DNA from: Leptolyngbya sp. FACHB-261
GTDB taxonomy: Bacteria > Cyanobacteriota > Cyanobacteriia > FACHB-261
Direction: 5' to 3'
Length of the DNA stretch: 64,000 bases
Assembly: GCF_014696065.1 (NCBI RefSeq)
Contig: NZ_JACJPL010000027.1
Location: 620,001-684,000, forward strand
Shown: piece after piece, positions 9,232-18,244 of the stretch
Numbering within the stretch: position 1 is the stretch's first letter
How the letters are laid out: each line of letters begins with the position of its first letter
Notes under the pieces: model-generated
Seen by the model: the letters and a program-made list of their open reading frames with translations, nothing else
The model's database searches: none
Told to the model about the DNA's origin: nothing
Program-made: the position numbers and the translations under genes

Positions 9232-9984
9232 GTGCTTGATCGCCAAAATACCCACTATCCGCTACACCGCCAAGTTACCGATATCTTGAGAAGCTGGATT
9301 CAGGAACGACGTTTTGCCCCCGGCGACCGTCTACCCAGTGAATTCCAGCTCATCCGTGATTTTGGCGTGAGCCGGATTACGGTGCGCCGTGCCATTGGCA
9401 ACCTGGTCCGTGAAGGGTTGCTGCGTGCCGAGCAGGGGCGAGGTGTCTTTGTGCAAGAAACACGTAAGGTTCGGCGCTCTCTAGCAGCTCACTTACGCTT
9501 TTTTGAAGACGAGATGCGCAGCCGCGGCATTGCGCCAGGGATCAAATCAATCTCCTATGAACGGATAGCCAGCAGCCCTTGGGTCGCTAGCAGCCTGCAA
9601 CTATCACCAGGTGCGACGGTCTACTGCCAGACCAAAATTATTCTGGCGGACGGTCTGCCCATCGCCATTGATGTCACCTATCTGCCAGAACTGGTGGGGG
9701 GACAACTGGCCGAAGAGTTGCAAACCCAATTTGTCTATCCCACCTTAGAAAACCATCGCATCTCGGTAGAGCGAGTCCACCTGGTTTTAGAATGCACCCC
9801 TGCCGATCCGCAGACAGCGCGACATTTAGAAGTTGAAGTGGGTGCTTCTCTCTTGGTCGCTCGCTACACGGCCTACACCGTTGATGACTATCCGTTAATC
9901 TGTGGCGAAACTCTATCGAGGGCCGACCGCTACAGCTACTCGATTGATCTATTACGCACCCAATTGGGACAGGACGAAGGCTAA
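9232..9984 (+). CDS. GntR/HutC-family transcriptional regulator
   Basis: 250 residues starting at a GTG. Residues ~5-70 form the GntR winged helix (YPLHRQVTDILRSWI, LPSEFQLIRDFGVSRITVRR, then GLLRAEQGRGVFV). The C-terminal ~160 residues match a UTRA ligand-binding domain (two-lobed chorismate-lyase fold; QTKIILADGLPIAIDVTYL). It probably represses transport or catabolic genes until a small effector binds. No obvious target lies next to it; tatA follows, 108 bp after its stop. Confidence 0.88.
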   Translation: MLDRQNTHYPLHRQVTDILRSWIQERRFAPGDRLPSEFQLIRDFGVSRITVRRAIGNLVREGLLRAEQGRGVFVQETRKVRRSLAAHLRFFEDEMRSRGIAPGIKSISYERIASSPWVASSLQLSPGATVYCQTKIILADGLPIAIDVTYLPELVGGQLAEELQTQFVYPTLENHRISVERVHLVLECTPADPQTARHLEVEVGASLLVARYTAYTVDDYPLICGETLSRADRYSYSIDLLRTQLGQDEG

Positions 9985-10092
9985 TCGTCACGGTGCGAGT
10001 CAGCCTTCTGTGGCACACTGAACCAGTAGGAGGAGTTCACGCATCTTCTATATTTACAGCTCCTTGATTGACCTACTTCTGAGGACACCTTG

Positions 10093-10260
10093 ATGTTTGG
10101 CTTAGGTTGGCCTGAGGTTGCGATTGTCTCAGTCGTAGCGATTCTAGTATTCGGTCCCAAGAAAATTCCTGAACTGGGAAGTGCGCTGGGACGAACCCTG
10201 CGCGGCTTCAAGGATGAACTCAAAAAGCCAGGGACCCACGAAGATTCCACCTCTGACTGA
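10093..10260 (+). CDS. tatA: Sec-independent (twin-arginine) translocase subunit TatA
   Basis: ATG at 10093, TGA at 10258-10260, 55 residues. A short N-terminal span (MFGLGWPEVAIVSVVAILVF) is followed by the hallmark FGPKKIPELGSALGRTLRGF amphipathic helix and an acidic, charged tail. This is the TatA/E/B family pattern; length fits TatA. It forms the pore for export of folded proteins across plasma or thylakoid membranes. A Tat-type aldo/keto reductase occurs at 58 kb. Confidence 0.93.
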   Translation: MFGLGWPEVAIVSVVAILVFGPKKIPELGSALGRTLRGFKDELKKPGTHEDSTSD

Positions 10261-10281
10261 TCTAGCAGTGGAGTGAAGGGC

Positions 10282-11382
10282 TCAGCTGCTGTTGGCGATC
10301 GGGAGCCAGACCCTAAACGTGCTGCCGCAGCCCAGTTCGCTCTGGACTTCGATCTCCCCGCCTTGCAAGTCCACCAACCGCCGGCTGATCGCTAAACCCA
10401 GCCCTGTACCGCCCGAATCACGGGAGCGGGAGCGGTCGGCGCGCCAGAAGCGTTCAAATACATGGGGCAGATCTTCCGGAGCGATGCCGGTTCCGGTATC
10501 GATGATCCAAATCTGTAGGCATGCATCACCGAGGTCAACCCCAATTGCGATCTCTCCAGTGTTGGTGTAGCGCAAAGCATTGCTTAAAAGATTGACCAGC
10601 ATTGCTCAAGGCGGTCGGGATCGACGAGGGCTGAAGGCAGATTGACTGGCACCTTTAAGTAGAGTTCTGGCCCTCCCTCCGGAATTTGATTCCGGAAGCG
10701 GGCGATCAAATTGTCGAGCAAAGGGCGCAACTCGAGCGGTTGTAAATTGATCTTGAGATAGCCAGCCTCCGCTTGGGAAAGCTCCTGTAGGTCATTAACT
10801 AGACGGCGTAGGCGGGCTGACTCGCGAGCCAGACGCTCGTAGACGACAGGGGAAGGCTCAATCACCCCATCTGCTAGTCCCTCCAAAGAGCCCTCTAAAA
10901 CCGTTAGCGGTGTGCGTAGCTCGTGGGTTAGGTCACTGATCAGTTCACGGCGTCGCTGTTCAACCCCCTCAAGGCTGGCAGCCATGTGATTGAAGCTCTG
11001 GCTGAGATGATCTAACTCTGGAACGCCATTGCGAGGGGCACGAGCTTGGAAGGAGCCCTCGGCAAACTGCTGAGTGACCTGCTCTAGATCAGTCAACGGG
11101 CGGACGATGCGACTGGCAACCAGATAACTCAGCCCCCGCCGCCGTTCCACCAACCACAAGCGACCAAGCAGCGCCGCGAGTCCAAGCGATTTCAAAGCCC
11201 TGCACCAACTTGGCTCTAACAACGCTCACGTTGCCACCTTCACTCGCGATCATCTCCTCTAGGTAGAGGATGAAAAAGTGGGGTGAGGAGTAGCGCCCTA
11301 CGGCCAGCAGCGTCAACATTCCCACACTCATCACAATCAGGTGGGAGCAAAACAGGCGAAATTGCAGGCTCCAGCGATCCAT
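10282..11382 (-). pseudogene. sensor histidine kinase broken by two compensating frameshifts
   Basis: Three overlapping minus-strand pieces make one complete kinase. 11382 to about 11135 encodes the N-terminal span, sensor loop and start of the second span (MDRWSLQFRLFCSHLIVM). The middle piece to about 10602 gives HAMP (SRIVRPLTDLEQV) and the H-box SDLTHELRTPL. The last piece gives the ATPase domain (LVNLLSNALRYT, TGTGIAPEDLPHVFERFWRA, GGTGLGLAIS). The first shift lies in a G5 run at 11133-11137 (one extra G), the second near 10600-10604 (one base short); together they restore the original frame. Either a recent pseudogene or sequence errors. If intact it would be a ~365-residue BaeS-like kinase. 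Its stop lies 22 bp from the tatA stop. Confidence 0.85.
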
Positions 11383-11712
11383 AGCGAACGGGAGTTAATG
11401 GGTAGTCTTAAGGAGGTTTGACCCTGACCTAATCCTACGTTGCTGATCCAGACCCCTGAAAAGTTCAAGAGAATCTAGCGGAGGGTGGAGGACTTCACGG
11501 ACAGCAATCGCCCATTCACTGAATCTTTACGGACCTCATCCAACTTCCCCTCTAAGATCACTTAAGGAAGCTAAGGCCAGAATAACCATGTACTTGCGAT
11601 TCTGAGGTCACTAGATGGCAAAACGCGAAATCTCTAGTCCCAATGCCATCAGTAGCCCGGTTTCTAAGCTAGGGGTTGCTTTGCAGGTTTACCACAACAT
11701 TAGGTAATCAGC
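11383..11712. other. intergenic region between divergent kinase and polysaccharide genes
   Basis: This 330-bp gap holds the promoters of the broken kinase (minus) and of the polysaccharide cluster (plus). An ORF of 30 residues at 11615-11707 (MAKREISSPNAISSPVSK) ends six bases before the first glycosyltransferase, but it lacks a convincing ribosome binding site. Nothing else is recognisable. Confidence 0.35.
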
Positions 11713-12726
11713 GTGGTTGATTTCACAGTAGCTATTCCTACATACAACGGGGAGTCCCGACTACCTGAGGTTTTGGACCGTTTGCGCACTCAGGTCGGCG
11801 TCGAGCATCTCGATTGGGAGGTGATTGTTGTCGATAACAACAGCACTGACCGCACGGCAACAATTGTCCAAGATTACCAGGCAAACTGGCCTCAAGCTTG
11901 TCCTCTTCGATACTATCTAGAGACTCAGCAGGGCGCTGCTTTTGCACGGCAACGGGCAGCTGAAGAAGCTCAGGGAATATTTATTGGCTTCTTAGATGAT
12001 GACAATCTGCCAGCTCCTAACTGGGTTGCGGCGGCTCACGCCTTTGGCCAAGACCGTCCCAGTGTGGGGGCCTACGGGAGCCAGATTCATGGCGCTTTTG
12101 AGGTTGAGCCACCTGCCGATTTCAAGCGCATTGCCCCATTCTTAGCAATCATTGAACGGGGACCTAACCCGCGTCGCTATGAACCTGAGAAGAAGATGCT
12201 ACCGCCTGGAGCGGGTTTAGTGGTTCGCAAGCAGGCTTGGCTGAAGTCTGTACCTAAGAGCCTAGTCCTCAATAACAAGGGCAAAGAAGCTGGCCTCGCT
12301 AGTGAAGATTTAGAGGCATTGCTCCATGTCCAAAACGCAGGCTGGGAGATTTGGTACAACCCGACGATGGAGGTCTACCACAAAATTCCCCCTTGGCGTT
12401 TGGAACGAGAATACTTAATCGTGTTGCTGCGTTGTGTTGGATTGAGCCGACACCGCATTCGCATGTTGAGCATTCAACCTTGGCAGCGCCCTCTAGCACT
12501 TCCTGCCTACTTCGCCAATGATTTGCGTAAGCTGATTTTCTATTTTATTAAGCACCGAAAAACTCTCAAGAGTGATGCTATTGCTGCGTCAGAATTTGAG
12601 CTACTGTTGAGCAGTTTGATTAGTCCATTTTATTTGTGGAGCAAGCTGCTTAAATCTCGATTTAGCTTTGAACGTCTGCCAGCGCCTGTAGAATCAAGCG
12701 TTGCTACAACTCAATCTAGCCAATAA
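11713..12726 (+). CDS. GT2 glycosyltransferase, HpsE-like (copy 1)
   Basis: 337 residues, GTG start. GT-A fold: the N-terminus VDFTVAIPTYNGESRLPEVL and DWEVIVVDNNSTDRT bind the nucleotide-sugar, and FIGFLDDDNLPAPNW holds the metal-binding acidic motif. The family is that of HpsE, used in hormogonium/extracellular polysaccharide synthesis in filamentous cyanobacteria. It is the first gene of a 17-kb + strand polysaccharide region and is followed, 10 bp on, by a clear paralogue with the same layout. Confidence 0.85.
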   Translation: MVDFTVAIPTYNGESRLPEVLDRLRTQVGVEHLDWEVIVVDNNSTDRTATIVQDYQANWPQACPLRYYLETQQGAAFARQRAAEEAQGIFIGFLDDDNLPAPNWVAAAHAFGQDRPSVGAYGSQIHGAFEVEPPADFKRIAPFLAIIERGPNPRRYEPEKKMLPPGAGLVVRKQAWLKSVPKSLVLNNKGKEAGLASEDLEALLHVQNAGWEIWYNPTMEVYHKIPPWRLEREYLIVLLRCVGLSRHRIRMLSIQPWQRPLALPAYFANDLRKLIFYFIKHRKTLKSDAIAASEFELLLSSLISPFYLWSKLLKSRFSFERLPAPVESSVATTQSSQ

Positions 12727-12736
12727 GCCAGAAAAC

Positions 12737-13711
12737 ATGAGCTTGGACTTTACTGTAGCCATCCCTACCTATAATGGGGCAAGCCGCTTGCCTGCTATCC
12801 TTGATCGATTAAAGACACAGGTACAGGTAGACCAAATTGCTTGGGAAATCATCATTGTTGACAACAACAGCAAAGACGATACGGCTAAAGTTGTCCAAGA
12901 ATACCAAGCCAACTGGCCTGAAGCTTTTCCCTTAAAGTATTACTTTGAAGCTGAGCAGGGAGCGGCCTTTGCTCGGGTGCGAGCAGTACAAGAGGCCCAG
13001 GCCGAGCTTATCGGCTTTATTGATGACGACAATCTACCGGCTCCAGATTGGGTGAGTGCTGCCTATAGCTTTGGTCAGGAGCATCCCAAAGCGGGGGCCT
13101 ACGGTGGTCAGATTCACGGCGATTATGAAGTGGCACCGCCAGAAAATTTCAGAAGAATTCAATCTTTTCTGGCGATCCGCGAGCGGGGCTCTAAACCTCA
13201 CTTGTATGACCCTGAGAACTTAAGTTTGCCACCTGCGGCTGCAGTGGTAGTGCGTAAATCCGTCTGGTACAACCATGTACCTAGCCGCCCCAAATTGAGC
13301 GGTAAGGTGCGTGGCTCCATGGTGCAGGGTGACGACTACGAACCGCTGCTCTATATGTACCGAGCAGGTTGGGAAATTTGGTACAACCCAGCAATGCACA
13401 CGCATCATCAAATTCCTCACTGGAGGCTAGAGCGAGACTACTTGATGTCGCTAGTACGTGGCTCTAGCTTATGCATTTGTGATTTACGTATGATCAATGC
13501 AAAAAGCTGGCAAAAGCCAATTGTATTCACTAAGATTCTGCTGGGAAGTACCCGTCGCACCCTGCTCCATGTTCTGAAATATCGGGGCAAAATTAAAACT
13601 GATCTCATCGCTGCTTGTGAGATGGAATTTTTTCTGGGTAGTTTACTTAGCCCTTTCTATTTTCTAAATAAAACCTTGAAGAGTAAGACCACTGCCCTGC
13701 GCGATCCTTAG
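12737..13711 (+). CDS. GT2 glycosyltransferase, HpsE-like (copy 2)
   Basis: The start is the ATG at 12737 (MSLDFTVAIPTYNGASRL), aligned with the N-terminus of the preceding gene; the open frame back to 12701 is overlap. Same motifs as copy 1: IIIVDNNSKDDT, GFIDDDNLPAPDW, GGQIHGDYEV, AGWEIWYNPAM. Clearly a tandem duplicate that has diverged, especially in the acceptor-side region (residues ~190-220). The pair may add successive sugars to one polymer. Confidence 0.85.
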   Translation: MSLDFTVAIPTYNGASRLPAILDRLKTQVQVDQIAWEIIIVDNNSKDDTAKVVQEYQANWPEAFPLKYYFEAEQGAAFARVRAVQEAQAELIGFIDDDNLPAPDWVSAAYSFGQEHPKAGAYGGQIHGDYEVAPPENFRRIQSFLAIRERGSKPHLYDPENLSLPPAAAVVVRKSVWYNHVPSRPKLSGKVRGSMVQGDDYEPLLYMYRAGWEIWYNPAMHTHHQIPHWRLERDYLMSLVRGSSLCICDLRMINAKSWQKPIVFTKILLGSTRRTLLHVLKYRGKIKTDLIAACEMEFFLGSLLSPFYFLNKTLKSKTTALRDP

Positions 13712-13836
13712 AGTTTTTCAATGCCAAAACCACAGTCTCAAAACCACAGTCTGTAGACGACAGAGTTTGGTTAAGTTTCTATCCCTCATTTCAGTAGTTT
13801 GACTCACCTCATTCCTCAAGTTCACGAGAGCAAGTT

Positions 13837-15492
13837 ATGAAAAAGCCTGTCATTGCCATTGGCATGGATGCAGCCGATCCAGCCCTGCTAGAAGCTTGGA
13901 TGTCACAGGGGCACCTGAAGAATTTGAGCCGGCTGCGGGCTCAAGGAGCCTATACTCGTCTCAGCAATTTTCACTACTATCGGGCCGAGACGCCCTGGAC
14001 AACCTTTCTGACTGGTCGTCCTCCTGAGGAGACAGGCTTTTGGGGTCCTGTGAAATTGCGAGAGGGAACTTACGATGTCCGTGAGACCGGCGCTTACGAC
14101 TTCAAGGAGCATCCACCCTTCTATGCACTGGGCGAAGACTACCGAGTTGCGGTGTTTGATACGCCCCAGTCCACGCTCTCGGATCAGGTGAATGGCATGC
14201 AGGCTCTGGCTTGGGGCGCGCACTCTCCTTTGACGCCCAGCCATTCCCGGCCCGAGCCATTGCTATCTGAACTCATCCGCCAGCATGGCAAGCACCCGGT
14301 TCTGAATCGGGATCACGCGGACTGTCGCAACCTCAAAGCGCTACTCCGGCTGCAAAAGTCTCTAGAAACTGGCATCGCTCGTCGCGCGACTATTTGCCAG
14401 GATCTCTTGGAGAGAGATGATTGGGATCTGTTCTTAACCGTGTTTGGCGAAACCCACTCGGCAGGCCACTACATGTGGCACTTGAGCCAGCCCCACCCGC
14501 TCTACAAGCTGGGCGACGAGACTGCGCCTGACGCCTTGCTTGCTACCTTTGAAGCAATTGACCGGGCAATCGGCGATATTCTAACCAAAGCTCCGGCAGA
14601 TGCGACCGTGGCTGTGTTTGCTGCTCATGGCATGGGCTCCAATGTCATGGACCTGCCCAGTATGGTCTTCTTGCCCGAGCTGCTCTACCGCTGGAACTTC
14701 GGTAAGCCCGGCTTGGCGCCGGGCCGGTTGAACTCCCGTCCCAAACCACCGATCACCAGCTTCAAAAAACGTGGCTGGGTCGGCGAAGTCTGGAGTTTAA
14801 AGCACGACTCCAATCCGCTCCGTGGTTTCCTACGCCGAGAAGCGCCAACCAAAATTTATGACCGCCTTGAGAAATTCTTAGGCGCACCGCAAGCAGACGA
14901 CCTGGTCTCCCCCTACGAGCAGTCTGCCAACTCAGATTCTCTATACTGGCAACCTGCCAATTGGTATCGGTCCCTTTGGCCGAAGATGAAGGCCTTTGGA
15001 TTGCCCAGCTACTCAGAAGGTTATGTTCGTATCAATCTAGAGGGACGAGAGCCTGAGGGCCAAGTTCCGCTGGCTGAATACAACGCTGTATGTGACGAGA
15101 TTAGTCAGCACCTGTACCAGCTCAAAGATGCCAGAACTGGCAAGCCAATGGTACGGGAGATTGTGCGGACCCGAGCCACAGGTGCTGAACGCGATCCCAA
15201 GCTGCCGAGTGCGGACTTGGTTGTGCTGTGGCAAGAGGAAAATGCCACCGACGTCGTTGATAGTCCTGATTTCGGTCGTATTGGCCCTGTCCCCTTCTCT
15301 CGCACCGGTAGCCACCGCTCTGAGGGCTTCTTCATGGCTCAAGGACCGGGCATCGAGTCTGGTGCGACGCTGCCCCCTGGGCATTCGCTGGATCTTGCAC
15401 CCACGATCCTAGAGCTCATGGGCGCACCGATTCCGTCCCATTTTGAGGGCAAGCCTCTGCTGCAACGCTCAGTTCCTAGCCCAGTCGCTTGA
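13837..15492 (+). CDS. alkaline-phosphatase-superfamily phosphohydrolase/phosphodiesterase
   Basis: 551 residues, type I phosphodiesterase/nucleotide pyrophosphatase fold. Metal-ligand and nucleophile signatures: IGMDAADPALL (first Asp), ETPWTTFLTG (Thr nucleophile region), GETHSAGHYMW, AAHGMGSN, and a C-terminal GSHRSEGFFM with HSLDLAPTILELMG. No signal peptide, so probably cytoplasmic. Members of this family are common in polysaccharide loci, where they may cleave or transfer phospho-linked groups. Here it follows the HpsE-like pair by 125 bp. Confidence 0.85.
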   Translation: MKKPVIAIGMDAADPALLEAWMSQGHLKNLSRLRAQGAYTRLSNFHYYRAETPWTTFLTGRPPEETGFWGPVKLREGTYDVRETGAYDFKEHPPFYALGEDYRVAVFDTPQSTLSDQVNGMQALAWGAHSPLTPSHSRPEPLLSELIRQHGKHPVLNRDHADCRNLKALLRLQKSLETGIARRATICQDLLERDDWDLFLTVFGETHSAGHYMWHLSQPHPLYKLGDETAPDALLATFEAIDRAIGDILTKAPADATVAVFAAHGMGSNVMDLPSMVFLPELLYRWNFGKPGLAPGRLNSRPKPPITSFKKRGWVGEVWSLKHDSNPLRGFLRREAPTKIYDRLEKFLGAPQADDLVSPYEQSANSDSLYWQPANWYRSLWPKMKAFGLPSYSEGYVRINLEGREPEGQVPLAEYNAVCDEISQHLYQLKDARTGKPMVREIVRTRATGAERDPKLPSADLVVLWQEENATDVVDSPDFGRIGPVPFSRTGSHRSEGFFMAQGPGIESGATLPPGHSLDLAPTILELMGAPIPSHFEGKPLLQRSVPSPVA

Positions 15493-15592
15493 CTTTAGGT
15501 CTTGAGCTTGTGCTAGTTCTGGTCCGGAGCCAGCTGACCACAGCTTAAGGAGCTGGCTCCGAACGCGAATTCCATCACTCAGGGTTACTGGC

Positions 15593-17305
15593 ATGCGTTG
15601 GGCTGAGAGTATAAGGCTCAAGAGTAGACAGAGATGGCAGATTGAGCAACCGTCTCAAGCATTCGGGCAGTGGTTCTGGATAGGATTGACCTCTCTGGTT
15701 GTCGTTGCTCTTAGCATTGCGGCAGTGTTCTGGATTGGCGACCATCCCTACGGAACCAACTGGGACGAGGCAAATTACATCAACCGGGCTTATCGAGATG
15801 TCAGCATCTTTAAGCGTGATGGCATTGTCGGTCTGCTTCAGGCATTGGTTCAAGAGGATGTCAGTCGTCCGTCAGCCTTCCGACTGCTCGTTCTGCCGCT
15901 AACACTGGTGCTGGGGCCAAGTCCTACACTGGTGCGCTTGGTGTCTCTAGCTTGTCTCTGGCTCAGTCTGCTGTTTGTCTACGGAGCAGCCAGGCGACTG
16001 GCAGGTGCAACAGCCGGTGCATTTGCAGCAACCTTTTTAGCACTTTGCCCAATTATGCTTGCAGCTAGCATGCGGTTCTATGTGGACTTTCCGCTCCACT
16101 TAGCGATTGCCGCCATGCTGTACTTTCTATTCTCGGACTGGAATCAGGAGCAACCCCGCTCTCGTAACTGGATCGGCTTGGGATTAGCTCTTGGTTTGGG
16201 GGCACTGGCCAAACCTCCTTTTGTGTTTATCGCGGTACCAAGTCTTCTACTCGCCTTTGCCTTGAGCTGGTTTAAGGTGGTGCTTGGCCCCAAACCGCTA
16301 GCCTTAGTCAAAGCAGCAGGTTTAGGTATCCTGATCATGCTGCCTTGGTGGGCTTTTAACTTCCGGGCAGCTCTCTCTAAGTCATTTCGTTCGGGTGGCT
16401 TTTCAAGGCATTCCTTAGGACCTAAAGGATCGCTGGTTACTCTCATAGAGTGGCTCAACGTTGTTGCCCAATCGATGCTGGGGCCAGCCCTAGCGCTCCT
16501 CACCCTAGCGATTCTGGGAACTTTGCTGGTGCAATTGCTCCTCAAGCAAGACCCGCTCAATCGCACTCAGGCAACAGCGATTGCCGTTTGTTTGGCCGGA
16601 GCTTTACCCATGCTGCTGCTAGCGGCAGTAGGTACCAACCAAAACCCACGTTTGGTTTCTCCCTGCCTGGTCCCTTTTGCGGTGACAATTGGGGTTATTG
16701 CCACTGCAACTGGCTGGACTTCCATGAAGTGGCGAGCAGCACTGGCCACGGCAATTATCGGTTGTCAGTTAGCAGTGATGATTTCCCCCTCCGGTGGCAG
16801 CCCACGTTATCAGGAGGGCGATGCAGCTGCGCAAAGTCTACTGTGGGGTAACCCCACCACCACGGTGCAGCGGTCTGAGCAATGGGATTGGTCCAAGCTC
16901 AAAACACTGTGTGACACGCATCAACTGCAAAAGGCGAGAATCGCCTATTTAGGTAGTGGCGACAATCTTAGCCCCACGCAAATTATCTACGCTTGGGCAG
17001 TACAAAATCAGAGCGTAAGTGTAACCGAGCTTTGGCGGTATGAGCAGGGGGAGCTCAATTGGGACAAGATCATGAAGGAAATCGACTCGAAAAATGTTGT
17101 CATTACTGTTCCAGCTTTTACTCAACCGTCTGCTGACCAGAACAACTTAACTACTTATCAACGCTTCGGTCTGATGGACAATCAACATAATGTCGAGCTG
17201 GTGGAGCGATTGCGCAATGACTCCAGCTGGAGTGGACCCGTGCAAATCGAAATGGGGCGCTTTGAACCAACGCCAATTTTCGTGTTTTTACGCAAAACAC
17301 CTTAA
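15593..17305 (+). CDS. GT39-type membrane glycosyltransferase (PMT/ArnT-like), single type
   Basis: 570 residues with about 10-12 hydrophobic spans. The first extracytoplasmic loop carries the catalytic acidic motif in TNWDEANYINRAYRD, as in GT-C enzymes that take sugars from polyprenyl phosphates. Spans occupy residues ~25-400; the C-terminal ~140 residues are soluble. It is not obviously paralogous to the other GT39 genes here. The GT2 at 17321 follows after 15 bp, suggesting one transcript. Confidence 0.8.
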   Translation: MRWAESIRLKSRQRWQIEQPSQAFGQWFWIGLTSLVVVALSIAAVFWIGDHPYGTNWDEANYINRAYRDVSIFKRDGIVGLLQALVQEDVSRPSAFRLLVLPLTLVLGPSPTLVRLVSLACLWLSLLFVYGAARRLAGATAGAFAATFLALCPIMLAASMRFYVDFPLHLAIAAMLYFLFSDWNQEQPRSRNWIGLGLALGLGALAKPPFVFIAVPSLLLAFALSWFKVVLGPKPLALVKAAGLGILIMLPWWAFNFRAALSKSFRSGGFSRHSLGPKGSLVTLIEWLNVVAQSMLGPALALLTLAILGTLLVQLLLKQDPLNRTQATAIAVCLAGALPMLLLAAVGTNQNPRLVSPCLVPFAVTIGVIATATGWTSMKWRAALATAIIGCQLAVMISPSGGSPRYQEGDAAAQSLLWGNPTTTVQRSEQWDWSKLKTLCDTHQLQKARIAYLGSGDNLSPTQIIYAWAVQNQSVSVTELWRYEQGELNWDKIMKEIDSKNVVITVPAFTQPSADQNNLTTYQRFGLMDNQHNVELVERLRNDSSWSGPVQIEMGRFEPTPIFVFLRKTP

Positions 17306-17320
17306 TCACTGTGGAATAAC

Positions 17321-18244
17321 ATGCCACTGATCTCTGTTGTCATTCCCGTCTATAACGGCGAAAAAACGATTCAAGAAACGGTTGACTCGGTTCTGAAGCA
17401 AACATTCACGGATTTTGAGCTGCTAATCATTAACGATGGTTCGCAGGACTCGACTCTAGAAATTCTCAGCAACATTCAGGATCCACGCCTCAAGATTCTG
17501 TCCTACCCCAATGCTGGCTTAGCGGCCAGCCGCAATCGAGGTACAGCTCAAGCAACTGGCGAGTTTATTGCCTTCCTAGACGCAGATGATCTTTGGACCA
17601 CCGACAAACTAGAGGCACAACTTCAAGCACTGCAAGCCAATCCTCAGGCAGCAGTGGCCTACAGCTGGACTGATTACATCAACGATGCCAGCCAATTTAT
17701 TCAGGCAGGCACCCACATGACGCGCAATGGCAGTGTGTTGGGTCAGCTTTTGGTCACTAATTTTGTCGAGAACGGTTCCAATCCATTAATTCGGAAGCAG
17801 GCATTGCTGGAAGTGGGCGACTTCGATGAGTCACTTACGGCAGCTGAAGATTGGGACATGTGGTTGCGCTTAGCGAAACACTATGAATTTGTGGGGGTGC
17901 GCAAAGTCCAGATTTTGTACAGACGGACCAATTCGATGTCGTCTAATGTGGTCAGGCAGGAGCGCGAGTGCCTAAAGATATTGAATCGAGCTTTTGATCA
18001 GGCCCCCGAAGCCATTCAACAGTTGCGCAAGTATAGCTATGCCAATCTCTACAAATACTTGACCTTCAAGGCGTTAGATGGCCCGCCGGGATTGCAGCGC
18101 GGTTATGCAGCAGCACGGTGTCTCTGGCACTCTATTCAGAACAACCCAGCCTTACTGCAACAAAGACGGATGGTGCTGTCGGTGATGTTCAAAATCCTCA
18201 AAAAGGCTCTCACTCCACCCTTGTCAATCCAAGCGAAACCATGA
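17321..18244 (+). CDS. GT2 glycosyltransferase
   Basis: 307 residues: PLISVVIPVYNGEKTIQET, then LLIINDGSQDST and FIAFLDADDLW (DxD metal site), GT-A fold, no membrane span. The acceptor half contains AAEDWDMWLRLAKHYEFVGV, typical of polysaccharide chain glycosyltransferases. The TGA stop overlaps the ATG of the following GT39 gene (ATGA at 18241-18244), implying translational coupling. Confidence 0.88.
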   Translation: MPLISVVIPVYNGEKTIQETVDSVLKQTFTDFELLIINDGSQDSTLEILSNIQDPRLKILSYPNAGLAASRNRGTAQATGEFIAFLDADDLWTTDKLEAQLQALQANPQAAVAYSWTDYINDASQFIQAGTHMTRNGSVLGQLLVTNFVENGSNPLIRKQALLEVGDFDESLTAAEDWDMWLRLAKHYEFVGVRKVQILYRRTNSMSSNVVRQERECLKILNRAFDQAPEAIQQLRKYSYANLYKYLTFKALDGPPGLQRGYAAARCLWHSIQNNPALLQQRRMVLSVMFKILKKALTPPLSIQAKP

